Part shown: piece after piece, positions 7,167 through 13,890 of the stretch
How positions within the stretch are numbered: position 1 is the first letter of the stretch
How the letters are laid out: each line of letters starts with the position of its first letter
Assembly: GCA_045537575.1 (NCBI GenBank)
Contig: JAZSPU010000020.1
Location: 1-18,501, forward strand
Direction of reading: 5' to 3'
From: SIG607 sp045537575
GTDB taxonomy: Bacteria > Bacillota > Clostridia > Oscillospirales > Acutalibacteraceae
DNA length: 18,501 bases
The notes under the pieces: generated by a model
The model's database searches: none
The model's input: the letters and a program-made list of their open reading frames with translations, nothing else
Told to the model about the DNA's origin: nothing
Position numbers and translations under genes: made by a program

Positions 7167-7843
7167 TTAAAGGGACACCTCTCACCGATGCATTGATTAT
7201 TTTGTGAAGAGTGGATACACTTAATTTCATTAAGCTCCATCTCTACGTCAAGATACTCTTTTGCAAATTGGACAGCTTGTATAATAGCAAGATAGGAATC
7301 ACGCTTACAACAACGGGGACCGTCTACCTGCCCGATTGCTCCAAGGGCGGCAGAGGTCATTTTGTTTGAAAGTCCCCAAGCATAATCTGCAAGAGGGGAA
7401 GAGCCTGTCACAATAGACACAAACATTCCGGCGCTTATACCCGCGCCGCAAGCACCCCAGAATCCGCATGCACCGCCGGGAACCTTCTTTCCGCGCACCT
7501 GCATTTCGCACAGCGCCTTTTCAAGAACGATATCTCCGCCTGCGTTTTTATATGCAGTAAGAAGTGCCGAACCGACCATAACGTGATGCTCGGGACCGTG
7601 CATATGGCAAAAGGGCAAAGCCATCATCTTACCAATAATTTCTATCGGGTTCTTCGAGGTTTCGCCAAGGCATAGACCGATTATTCTATCCATTCCTTGC
7701 GTATGACACTCGTCGCATACGTAGTGTCCGTTCTCGCAAACGGTTTTACTGCTTTCGTTTTTGTGACAAATGGCGCACTCCATAGGGCTGTCCTTTTCTA
7801 AATATTTAAGCGGTGCGCCGCATATAAGGCATTCGTCTTTCAT
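7163..7843 (-). CDS. Cysteine-rich DUF5714-like protein
   Basis: The 226-residue protein contains 17 cysteines. The N-terminus holds zinc-ribbon-like CxxC pairs (Cys5/8, 23/26 and 43/46). The middle carries HMHGPEHHVMVGSALLTAY (81-98 region), then CGFWGACGAGISAG (126-139) and GPRCCKRDS (176-183), which I recognise as the conserved core of the DUF5714 family; the tail has three more cysteines (209, 218, 223). The function of that family is not known to me. The motifs suggest metal or metalloid binding or a redox role. It lies immediately before, and overlaps by 4 bases, the ArsC-like gene, which points to a job with thiols, arsenic or a similar oxyanion. The start is supported by AGGGAG five bases upstream. 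No signal peptide or membrane segment is clear, although 130-175 is glycine/alanine-rich. Confidence 0.68.
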   Translation of the reverse strand: MKDECLICGAPLKYLEKDSPMECAICHKNESSKTVCENGHYVCDECHTQGMDRIIGLCLGETSKNPIEIIGKMMALPFCHMHGPEHHVMVGSALLTAYKNAGGDIVLEKALCEMQVRGKKVPGGACGFWGACGAGISAGMFVSIVTGSSPLADYAWGLSNKMTSAALGAIGQVDGPRCCKRDSYLAIIQAVQFAKEYLDVEMELNEIKCIHSSQNNQCIGERCPFK

Positions 7844-7885
7844 TTTTTCTCCCTATAGTAATCTAAATTGATTTTTGTTTTATTT

Positions 7886-7914
7886 ATCTTACTATAATAA
7901 GCGCACAAAATCAA
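7886..7914 (-). promoter_or_regulatory. Weak candidate promoter for the DUF5714-arsC pair
   Basis: On the minus strand TTGATT (7914-7909) and TAAGAT (7891-7886) are 17 bases apart, each matching 4 of 6 consensus bases. A better -10 (TATTAT at 7899-7894) lacks a -35 at the right distance. Either could be the promoter. Confidence 0.3.
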
Positions 7915-7962
7915 GATATGAGCAAAACTATCATTAGAAAATTAACGAAAACTTCTCAAGCT

Positions 7963-7996
7963 AAAAACCTGTGCAGAAAACTCTGCACAGGTTTTT
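7963..7996 (-). terminator. Terminator of MGH1/GH63-like gene, overlapping its stop codon
   Basis: A 14-bp perfect stem (7963-7976 with 7983-7996) has a 6-base loop. It ends in a T-run when read on the minus strand. The outermost stem base overlaps the TAA stop of the gene ending at 7996, so the terminator starts directly at the end of the coding region. Confidence 0.88.
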
Positions 7997-9237
7997 TACA
8001 TAGTAAATTCTTCGATAACATCCTTGCCGTCGAGGTACTGCAGCATATTAAATGCAAGGAGATTCCAGCTTGAAAAGCCTTTGTTGAAAAGTCCGTGGGC
8101 AGTTTCGGGATCATAATATTCGTGGAATGCGCCGTTCTCTTCAAGGTCTTTTGCCAAAAGGTTTACGGTCTTTTCGGCAAGTTCTTTGCCAAGCGCGGTA
8201 TAACCGTATTTTAGTAGCCCTTTAAATACAAAATAGTTTGAGAGTATCCATACGCCGCCCTGCCAGCTTGACGGATTGCCTGAACCAATAAGACGATACA
8301 TTTTTTCGTATTTTGAAAGTGAACGCACACCAAAGGGCGCCCAAAAAGCTTTTTCGTCCAAAAGGTTTTCTTTAACCATTCGCTGAGCCTGTTCTTTAGT
8401 GGGAATACCTGCCCAAAGGGGTAAAAAGGAACTCCAACAGCCAAGGCGCTGTATAAGGGTTGAGTAGTGACGCGGTGCGCCTGCGTGTAAGCCTTTTGTT
8501 GCTATGGGGCGCAAATTTATGTCACAGCTATAATACATACCGTCTTTTTGGTCATAGCAATGCTCATTTATGGCATTTTTAAGTTCGTTTTGCTTTTCTT
8601 TATAATAAATTTCGTCAGCTTTTTCACCTAGTAAAGAAGCAATATGACTTAATGAGCCAAGCTCCATATACATAAGGGTATTTAAGAATATGGAAGCGGA
8701 GCTATTGTCGGGACGATAAAAGGTGGAAGGATCGTTATCTACACCGATAGCAAAATCGTCAAAGAAATAAAAAAGTCCGCTTTCGTGCTTGGCATTTTCC
8801 TCATAGTAAGAAATAAATTTTTTAAGCTTAGGATAAATTTCTTTTACCCAAGCGGTATCACTGTTATATTTTAGTATAAAAGCAACGTGCTGAGCGAGAA
8901 CAGGCTTATGTATGTTTTTATGGGGCAGGTTTTTAAAATAGTTTTTATCATCACTGCTGAAAATCGCTATTTCAATACTGCCATCCTCTTTTTGAGTATT
9001 AAGAAAATTTAAAACCGAGCCTATTTCGTATTTTAAAAGTTCATCCTCTTTTCCCTGATAGGTTGCAATTTGACGAAGAGCAATGTTGTTCGCCCAGTTG
9101 CCCCAATCCCAAAGCTGAGAGGGGTAACTGCTGCTTTTGGTTACCACAATGCAAGGGTTTTTAAAGTCGCCGTAAGGCTGTGCCCAAAGAATTTCGGAAA
9201 GTTCCAATAAGTAGTCTTTTAGTTTTTCGTAAGCCAT
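7996..9237 (-). CDS. MGH1/GH63-like glycoside hydrolase, (alpha/alpha)6 barrel
   Basis: The 413-residue protein resembles the inverting glucosidase/mannosylglycerate-hydrolase-like group related to GH63 and trehalases. Signature stretches are SQLWDWGNW (40-48, Asp44), the sugar-binding loop VDNDPSTFYRP (166-176), PSSWQGGVW (322-330), and HEYYDPETAHG (372-382) near the C-terminus, where related enzymes place the catalytic base. The repeated long amphipathic helices fit an (alpha/alpha)6 barrel. No signal peptide is present, so the substrate is intracellular, probably an alpha-linked di- or oligosaccharide or glycoside. I start it at 9237 rather than the in-frame GTG at 9246 because AGAGGTG (9250-9244 on the minus strand) sits 6 bases before that ATG, the same arrangement as the GH5-like gene. 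It is monocistronic with its own promoter and terminator. Confidence 0.75.
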   Translation of the reverse strand: MAYEKLKDYLLELSEILWAQPYGDFKNPCIVVTKSSSYPSQLWDWGNWANNIALRQIATYQGKEDELLKYEIGSVLNFLNTQKEDGSIEIAIFSSDDKNYFKNLPHKNIHKPVLAQHVAFILKYNSDTAWVKEIYPKLKKFISYYEENAKHESGLFYFFDDFAIGVDNDPSTFYRPDNSSASIFLNTLMYMELGSLSHIASLLGEKADEIYYKEKQNELKNAINEHCYDQKDGMYYSCDINLRPIATKGLHAGAPRHYSTLIQRLGCWSSFLPLWAGIPTKEQAQRMVKENLLDEKAFWAPFGVRSLSKYEKMYRLIGSGNPSSWQGGVWILSNYFVFKGLLKYGYTALGKELAEKTVNLLAKDLEENGAFHEYYDPETAHGLFNKGFSSWNLLAFNMLQYLDGKDVIEEFTM

Positions 9238-9267
9238 AAAAAACACCTCTCAGCATATTCTGAAAAA

Positions 9268-9296
9268 ATAATATCATAGCAAAAGAATAAAAACAA
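9268..9296 (-). promoter_or_regulatory. Promoter for MGH1/GH63-like gene
   Basis: On the minus strand TTGTTT (9296-9291) and TATTAT (9273-9268) are 17 bases apart. The -35 is weak (3 of 6) and the -10 good (5 of 6), which would suit a regulated gene. The leader to the ATG at 9237 is about 25 bases. Confidence 0.5.
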
Positions 9297-9366
9297 TATA
9301 AAATTCTGCAACATCTTTGTAGTTTTACGAATGATTTTATGAGAGTTTGCTATTTTAAAAAACTGC

Positions 9367-9427
9367 AAAGTCAGGGGCTGTTTATAAAATTAAAAAGCCA
9401 GATCGGCTTTTTTGCTGACCTGACTTT
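9367..9427 (-). terminator. Nested hairpins after the phosphotriesterase-like gene
   Basis: An inner perfect stem pairs AAAAAGCC (9392-9399) with GGCTTTTT (9405-9412) around 5 bases and reads as a terminator in both directions. It is enclosed by an outer 9-bp pair, AAAGTCAGG (9367-9375) with CCTGACTTT (9419-9427). The structure starts 4 bases after the stop codon of the gene ending at 9431. Confidence 0.75.
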
Positions 9428-9430
9428 TGC

Positions 9431-10333
9431 TTATTCTCCGCATTTAAGCATTTTTAAAGGGTTTTCCTTAATTATTTTTTGCGCTGTGTCTTTTGGGAGA
9501 AGCGGCAAAATATAATCAAAGCAATAAGAAAATCGCGGTTTATCGTTTATTTTTGCCTTTAATTCATAACCGTTAAAAAAGGCTGTGTTGTGTGATAAAA
9601 GTATCTTATCTGAGTAACCCGAGTCACAAAGTGCGTTAATTTTATTAACCGTTTTAGAAAAGTAGTTATCTTTTGTTACATTATAGGCTGTGTTTAAACC
9701 GATAAAACATCCAAAACTTGCTATTTGCTTTATATACTCTATATCGTCGGTGTCACTTAAAAGCGCTATAGTTATAGCTTCGGGCTGCACACCCATATTA
9801 ATAAGAAGCTTGAGCGCTTCCAATCCGTTTTTGTTTTGGGCATTGGTATGTACCACTAACGGAAGATTAAGAATAAGCTGCGCTTTTGCGCAAGACATTA
9901 AAAGCTTTTGCTCAAGCGCATTGAGCACTTCATTTTCTACAGTGCATTTTATAATGCCTACGTTATTCTTTTTGGCATCACTTACGATAATGTCAGCCAA
10001 GTAATCGACGTTGCGATTGTTTAGCAAGGGTTCTTCTGTATAGTAAAAGCCTGTAGAACAGATTATATTTACTCCCGACTTTTTTGATATTTCTTTAAGT
10101 AATTCAATATCTCTGCCTGTGTTAACAGGAGTGCAGTCAATAAATGTATTTAAAGAATAGTCTGATTTTAATTTTGAAAGATGCTTTACCGACGAGTTTA
10201 ACAGTTTTTCTTTATCAAGATAAAACTTTCCGCCCATACTGTAAAGATAATCGTTAAATTGGCAAATATGTTCGTGAGGCAAAGTGATGCCTACTTCGTT
10301 TTCGGGGATGCTTCCCAGTACCGTTTTAATCAT
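9431..10333 (-). CDS. Phosphotriesterase-family protein with altered metal site
   Basis: The 300-residue protein follows the phosphotriesterase/lactonase TIM-barrel pattern of the amidohydrolase superfamily: HEH at residues 20-22 on strand 1 after GITLP, the bridging carbamylated lysine Lys129 in GIIKCTVEN, and His162 in LVVHTN. Later ligands differ. Where the family has a second histidine (usually GH-L in the strand-6 segment before DTDD), this protein has Leu191; the terminal Asp on strand 8 (usually LSxD) is Asn249 in LLSHNTAFF. If my alignment is right, the binuclear site is incomplete and the catalytic Asp is gone, so it may bind one metal, use a different chemistry or act non-catalytically. 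It is translationally coupled (ATGA, 10330-10333) to the upstream lyxose-isomerase-like gene, so a sugar-lactone or sugar-phosphate substrate is the best guess. Confidence 0.75.
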   Translation of the reverse strand: MIKTVLGSIPENEVGITLPHEHICQFNDYLYSMGGKFYLDKEKLLNSSVKHLSKLKSDYSLNTFIDCTPVNTGRDIELLKEISKKSGVNIICSTGFYYTEEPLLNNRNVDYLADIIVSDAKKNNVGIIKCTVENEVLNALEQKLLMSCAKAQLILNLPLVVHTNAQNKNGLEALKLLINMGVQPEAITIALLSDTDDIEYIKQIASFGCFIGLNTAYNVTKDNYFSKTVNKINALCDSGYSDKILLSHNTAFFNGYELKAKINDKPRFSYCFDYILPLLPKDTAQKIIKENPLKMLKCGE

Positions 10334-10866
10334 TCTTCCAAACCGCCTGAACGTACAAGGGCTTTATCGGTGAATTGGTCGGTTTCGTCGGTACTTTTGG
10401 TGGAAAATTCCGATATTACAGCGCCGTCGGGGCCGCCCTGAAACCAATGCTTAACGCCGGGCATTATGGTGTACTGTTCACCGGGGTTAAGTATTACCTC
10501 GTGGAAAACGGAAACGTCGCTTTTAGGAAGCTTTGCTTTAATTTGTTCAACATTTTTTTCACCCTCTACGTAGAGGTAAACCTGACCGTAACGGCAACGG
10601 AAGGTTTCTTCTTTACCGGGCATACCGTCTGTGGGTACGTGCCAATGCTCAGCGCAGGTCTGACCGGGGATTAAAACCATTTCCTTTGCGCAAACCCTTT
10701 CGGTATTTACGTAAACAAGGAGCTGAAGACCGAATTCTTTAACTCTTCCTTGATTAAAGTCAATTACTTCAATAGACTCTTTTTCCTTTTCGGTTAAAGC
10801 AATTCCTGCTTTTTCAAAGTATTCAAGGGTTAATTTTACTTGCTCTAAATATTCTGATTTTTTCAT
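10330..10866 (-). CDS. D-lyxose isomerase-family cupin
   Basis: The 178-residue protein matches the D-lyxose ketol-isomerase family (cupin fold), enzymes that interconvert D-lyxose and D-xylulose and often D-mannose and D-fructose with Mn2+ or a similar metal. The metal ligands are visible: His74 and His76 in AEHWHVPTDG, Glu87 in GKEETFRCRYG, and His140 in PGVKHWFQGG. The closing motif EFSTKSTDETDQFTD (153-167) is also typical. It is complete and cytosolic. A GGGAGG ribosome binding site lies about a dozen bases before the ATG. It is the first gene of a two-gene operon with the phosphotriesterase-family gene and is divergent from the PocR-AraC regulator, which probably controls it. Which sugar it uses in the cell is not set by sequence. 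Confidence 0.87.
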   Translation of the reverse strand: MKKSEYLEQVKLTLEYFEKAGIALTEKEKESIEVIDFNQGRVKEFGLQLLVYVNTERVCAKEMVLIPGQTCAEHWHVPTDGMPGKEETFRCRYGQVYLYVEGEKNVEQIKAKLPKSDVSVFHEVILNPGEQYTIMPGVKHWFQGGPDGAVISEFSTKSTDETDQFTDKALVRSGGLEE

Positions 10867-10893
10867 ATGATTTTCCCTCCCGTATTTTGTGAG

Positions 10894-10921
10894 TTTATAA
10901 TACAGCTTTTTTATAACCCAA
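10894..10921 (-). promoter_or_regulatory. Candidate promoter for lyxose isomerase operon
   Basis: On the minus strand TTGGGT (10921-10916) and TATAAA (10899-10894) are 16 bases apart. The -35 is poor, as expected for a promoter that needs an AraC-type activator, whose gene is divergent next to it. Confidence 0.4.
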
Positions 10922-10979
10922 AATAGTAATAATTAACTGCAAAAATAGAAAAATCTTCCCGATTTTCAGTTTAATTTTA

Positions 10980-11008
10980 TTGAAAAACGGTGAATTTTGG
11001 TATATAAT
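10980..11008 (+). promoter_or_regulatory. Promoter for PocR-AraC regulator
   Basis: TTGAAA (10980-10985) and TATAAT (11003-11008) have a 17-base spacer. The leader to the ATG at 11034 is about 20 bases and contains AGGATGGTG. The promoter lies about 60 bases from the opposing candidate promoter, so one bound regulator could affect both. Confidence 0.75.
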
Positions 11009-11033
11009 GATTATAGTTAGGATGGTGATATAA

Positions 11034-11879
11034 ATGATTTATAACTTTAATAAAGAAAAGCTTGATAAATTACTTTATGATTTTTATCGTCTTACAGGAC
11101 TTTGTTCTTCTGTATGGGATTCTCAGATTAAACTGCTTAGCGGTCAACCGAAAAAAATGTGCCGTTTTTGTACTAATGTAAAAAGTTCGGCGCTGGGTAG
11201 GTCAAGATGTTTGGAAAGCGACATAGCCGTGTGTACGGAATGTGCCAAAACGGGCAAACCCGTAACCCATTACTGCCATGCAGGGCTTGTGGATACCGCC
11301 GTTCCCATAAAATTTAAGGATACGATTTTAGGCTTTATAATGTTTGGACAGGTTACTGATGACATCGATGGCGTAACCGACGTACAGCTAAAAAAACTCT
11401 GTGAAGATTTAAACCTTGATTACGACGAAATGCTGACGGCTTACGGTGAACTTGATAAATATAACAAAGAACGTATAAATTCTGCTTCAGGTATTATGAA
11501 ATGCGTAACGGCGCATTTGTGGCTTTCGGAGTATATAGAAATGGGATTTAGTGATCTTGCTCAGGATATAGACGATTATATAAGGGCTAATCTAAAGGAA
11601 AAACTGACTGTAAAGGGTATTTGCGAAAGGTTTTTTATATCCAAAAACAAGCTTTATGAAATCGCGCATCAATGGTTTAAAATGACGCTTAGCGACTATA
11701 TAGCGTCTATACGAATAGACGAGGCAAAAAGAATGCTGACTACCACCGATATGCCTATTAAGGAAGTAAGCTCTGCCGTGGGAATAAGCGACTATAATTA
11801 TTTTACAAAGGTTTTTAAAAAAAGTGTGGGAATTGCTCCGTTAAAGTATAAAAAATGTCATACGGTTATTGTTGATTAA
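11034..11879 (+). CDS. PocR-domain AraC-family transcriptional regulator
   Basis: The 281-residue regulator has two parts. Residues about 8-165 match the PocR ligand-binding domain: CRFCTNV (43-49), a cysteine at 59 followed by SD, THYCHAGLVD (78-87), and the LGFIMFGQV segment (99-107). Cysteines at 24, 43, 46, 59, 67, 70 and 81 make this part cysteine-rich, as is usual for the domain. Residues about 180-276 are an AraC-type double helix-turn-helix, with IKEVSSAVGISDYNYFTKVFKKSVG as the second one (242-266). The family's PocR senses a small diol in enterobacteria; sugar-related ligands are likely here. It is divergent from the lyxose isomerase operon, which it probably activates, and may regulate itself. 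No terminator is seen after it, and the next promoter begins 9 bases after its stop codon, so read-through into the ECF operon is possible. Confidence 0.88.
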   Translation: MIYNFNKEKLDKLLYDFYRLTGLCSSVWDSQIKLLSGQPKKMCRFCTNVKSSALGRSRCLESDIAVCTECAKTGKPVTHYCHAGLVDTAVPIKFKDTILGFIMFGQVTDDIDGVTDVQLKKLCEDLNLDYDEMLTAYGELDKYNKERINSASGIMKCVTAHLWLSEYIEMGFSDLAQDIDDYIRANLKEKLTVKGICERFFISKNKLYEIAHQWFKMTLSDYIASIRIDEAKRMLTTTDMPIKEVSSAVGISDYNYFTKVFKKSVGIAPLKYKKCHTVIVD

Positions 11880-11887
11880 GGGCTTTA

Positions 11888-11916
11888 TTGACTTTATTTT
11901 ACTAAAATAGTATAAT
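11888..11916 (+). promoter_or_regulatory. Near-consensus promoter for ECF-kinase-ATPase operon
   Basis: TTGACT (11888-11893) and TATAAT (11911-11916) are 17 bases apart. The predicted start near 11923 is only about 24 bases before the ATG at 11947, which leaves no room for a vitamin riboswitch in the leader. Confidence 0.82.
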
Positions 11917-11946
11917 TTGCATAAAGAGATTTTAGAGGTCAAAATA

Positions 11947-12489
11947 ATGGATTTTATGAAAAAACGTGAAGGTTTAATAAGGATGATATTGTCTGCGCTG
12001 TTTTTGGCTTTTACATACCTAATGCCGTTTTTAACGGGGCAGATAGAGACTATAGGAAATAAGCTTTGCCCGATGCATATTCCCGTTATTCTTTGCGGAT
12101 TCGTCTGTGGTTGGCAATGGGGATTGGCGGTTGGCTTTATAGCCCCTTTGTTTCGTTCGTTAACAATTGGTATGCCCTTTCTTTTTCCCAATGCTGTGGC
12201 AATGGCGTTTGAACTTGCGGCTTATGGACTGATTAGCGGTATTATGAGAAAAATCTTTCCAAAGAAAACGCTTTACATATATCTTTCTTTAATAATTGCT
12301 ATGCTGACAGGAAGAGCGGTGTGGGGAGCGGTTATGTATATCATTCTCGGAATAAAAGGCTCTGTATTTACGCTTGAAGCTTTTTTGGCGGGTGCTTTTA
12401 TAAACGCTGTTCCCGGCATTATTGCGCAGATAATTTTAGTTCCGCCTTTAGTAATGCTTTTTAATAGAATAAACAGGAGAAAAATATGA
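11947..12489 (+). CDS. ECF transporter S component (substrate-binding membrane protein)
   Basis: The 180-residue integral membrane protein has about six hydrophobic segments and fits the substrate-specific S components of energy-coupling-factor importers. Recognisable stretches are MHIPVILCGFVCG (43-55), a polar-lined loop IAPLFRSLTIGMP (65-77) with FPNAVAMAFELAAYG (80-94), and TGRAVWGAVMY (121-131). The shared energising module (EcfA, EcfA', EcfT) is not in the window, as expected for a group II system that borrows it. I chose ATG 11947 over the in-frame TTG at 11917, which overlaps the promoter's predicted start, because AGAGG (11934-11938) precedes 11947 by 8 bases. The following kinase gene overlaps its stop (ATGA, 12486-12489), suggesting that the imported vitamin or nucleoside is phosphorylated at once. 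Substrate unknown. Confidence 0.8.
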   Translation: MDFMKKREGLIRMILSALFLAFTYLMPFLTGQIETIGNKLCPMHIPVILCGFVCGWQWGLAVGFIAPLFRSLTIGMPFLFPNAVAMAFELAAYGLISGIMRKIFPKKTLYIYLSLIIAMLTGRAVWGAVMYIILGIKGSVFTLEAFLAGAFINAVPGIIAQIILVPPLVMLFNRINRRKI

Positions 12490-13067
12490 AAAAAGAATTT
12501 GAAGTGTTTTCACCTCTTTTTGAGGCTATAGATAAAGGACTTAAAAAGGGAAGAATGATAGTTGCTGTTGAGGGTGGCAGCGCAGGTGGAAAAACCACTT
12601 TAAGCGGTGTGCTTAAAGAAAAATATAATGCTTCAGTATTTCATATGGATGATTTCTTTTTACAGCCCTTTCAGAGAACGAAGGAAAGATACGCAGAAAT
12701 TGGGGGAAATGTTGACAGAGAACGCTTTTTGAAAGAGATTTTAGAGCCGCTTAGCAGAGGAGAAGCTATTAGATATCGCCCATTTGATTGCTCGGCTATG
12801 AGCCTTTCCGATTATGTAGAGGTAATTCCAGATAAACTGATAGTTATTGAAGGAGTTTACTCTATGCATCCTGAACTTTCAGACTATTATGATTATTCGG
12901 TATTTATTGATATTGATGAAAAATTGCAACGAGAACGAATATTAAAACGTAATACTCATACTTTGGCTCAGCGCTTTTTTAATGAGTGGATTCCTCTTGA
13001 AAACAAGTATTTCGAACATTTTAAGATAAAAGAAAAATGTAATATCCTTATTGAAATAGAGGGGTGA
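12486..13067 (+). CDS. Uridine-kinase-like P-loop kinase
   Basis: The 193-residue cytosolic kinase belongs to the uridine kinase/phosphoribulokinase-like P-loop group. Walker A is EGGSAGGKTT (29-38), the substrate-side strand is FHMDDFF (52-58), followed by the pattern RTKERYAEIGGNVDRERF (64-81), and IEGVYSMHPEL (121-131) contains the conserved acidic turn. An arginine-rich stretch around 149-155 (RERILKR) fits the lid. It would use ATP or GTP to phosphorylate a small alcohol such as a nucleoside or vitamin. Translational overlap with the ECF S component implies the substrate is what that transporter brings in. AGGAG lies about 7 bases before the start. The true substrate may not be uridine; the group is broad. 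Confidence 0.78.
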   Translation: MKKEFEVFSPLFEAIDKGLKKGRMIVAVEGGSAGGKTTLSGVLKEKYNASVFHMDDFFLQPFQRTKERYAEIGGNVDRERFLKEILEPLSRGEAIRYRPFDCSAMSLSDYVEVIPDKLIVIEGVYSMHPELSDYYDYSVFIDIDEKLQRERILKRNTHTLAQRFFNEWIPLENKYFEHFKIKEKCNILIEIEG

Positions 13068-13073
13068 AAACGA

Positions 13074-13826
13074 ATGCCGCGCGCCGATTATATTTCTAAA
13101 ATTTTGTTTAATGACGCTTTAGGTGAAAATTCATATCTTAATGATTTGCCCGTAATAAAATATTTAAAAAAGGAGAAGGAGCTTTCCTTCTCATCAAACG
13201 TTACCTTTTTTGTGGGTGAAAACGGTACGGGAAAATCTACGCTTCTTGAAGCCATAGCGGTAGCTTACGGCTTTAATGCAGAGGGCGGCTCTATAAACTT
13301 TACCTTTTCCACTAACGATACCCATTCGTCTTTATATGAAAATATCGAAATTGCAAAACGCAAATTTGCTAAAGACGGCTTTTTTCTTAGGGCGGAAAGT
13401 CTTTATAACGTGGCAACAAATATTGATGAAATGGATAAAGCACCCTCCTTTGATCCTTTTGTAATAGAAAGCTACGGCGGCGTTTCCCTTCATCGTCAAT
13501 CTCACGGAGAAAGCTTTTTATCCATTGTGCAAAACCGTTTTTTTGGAGGCGGAATTTATATTCTTGACGAGCCTGAAGCGGCGCTGTCACCAAATAGGAT
13601 TTTAACCTTAATGAGCGAAATGAACGAGCTTATAAAAAAGGATTCACAGTTTATTATCGCTACCCATTCGCCCTTGCTGATGGCATTTCCCAATGCCCAG
13701 ATTCTTGAGTTTTCGAAGGAAGGCATAAAAAGTGTTTCCTATAAGGAAACCGAGCATTATAAAATAACAAAGAGCTTTTTAGATGATCCCGAAAAAATGC
13801 TTCATTATCTACTTAAAAACGAATGA
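13074..13826 (+). CDS. AAA/ABC-like ATPase (single-domain, SMC-like)
   Basis: The 250-residue soluble ATPase has a full ABC-type set in one chain: Walker A GENGTGKST (48-56), a signature-like SHGES (143-147), Walker B IYILDEPEAALS (161-172) and the switch histidine in ATHSP (196-200). Length and spacing match the stand-alone 'AAA family ATPase' proteins related to SMC/RecF-type heads rather than transporter ABC subunits; no Q-loop pattern or ECF EcfA-type tail is evident. No TOPRIM domain follows, so it is not a complete OLD nuclease. It starts 7 bases after the kinase gene, with GAGGGG as ribosome binding site, and ends 7 bases before the next promoter's -35. Its role in this operon is unknown; a chance passenger in a salvage operon, or an accessory ATPase, are both possible. 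Confidence 0.8.
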   Translation: MPRADYISKILFNDALGENSYLNDLPVIKYLKKEKELSFSSNVTFFVGENGTGKSTLLEAIAVAYGFNAEGGSINFTFSTNDTHSSLYENIEIAKRKFAKDGFFLRAESLYNVATNIDEMDKAPSFDPFVIESYGGVSLHRQSHGESFLSIVQNRFFGGGIYILDEPEAALSPNRILTLMSEMNELIKKDSQFIIATHSPLLMAFPNAQILEFSKEGIKSVSYKETEHYKITKSFLDDPEKMLHYLLKNE

Positions 13827-13832
13827 TTGTTA

Positions 13833-13861
13833 TTGACTATAATATAATGAAGTGCTATACT
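13833..13861 (+). promoter_or_regulatory. Promoter for DUF4838 gene
   Basis: TTGACT (13833-13838) and TATACT (13856-13861) are 17 bases apart. It starts 7 bases after the ATPase stop codon. No terminator separates the two, so read-through from the upstream operon can add to expression. Confidence 0.78.
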
Positions 13862-13890
13862 GTAAAAAACTCTTTAAGGGAGGCAAATTT

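Noticed and set aside
6789..7843. Complete arsenic resistance operon
   Set aside because: Only an ArsC-like gene and a DUF5714-like gene are present; there is no ArsR, ArsB/Acr3 or ArsM in the window.
11880..11946. Vitamin riboswitch ahead of the ECF S component
   Set aside because: The near-consensus promoter leaves only about 24 transcribed bases before the start codon.
11841..12191. Minus-strand open frame overlapping the AraC end and ECF S component
   Set aside because: It is a shadow of two well-supported plus-strand genes and crosses their promoter region.
1000..13826. Anti-phage defence reading of the patatin-like protein and the AAA ATPase
   Set aside because: The two are 12 kb apart, and no cyclic-nucleotide synthetase, TIR, nuclease or reverse transcriptase gene accompanies either one.
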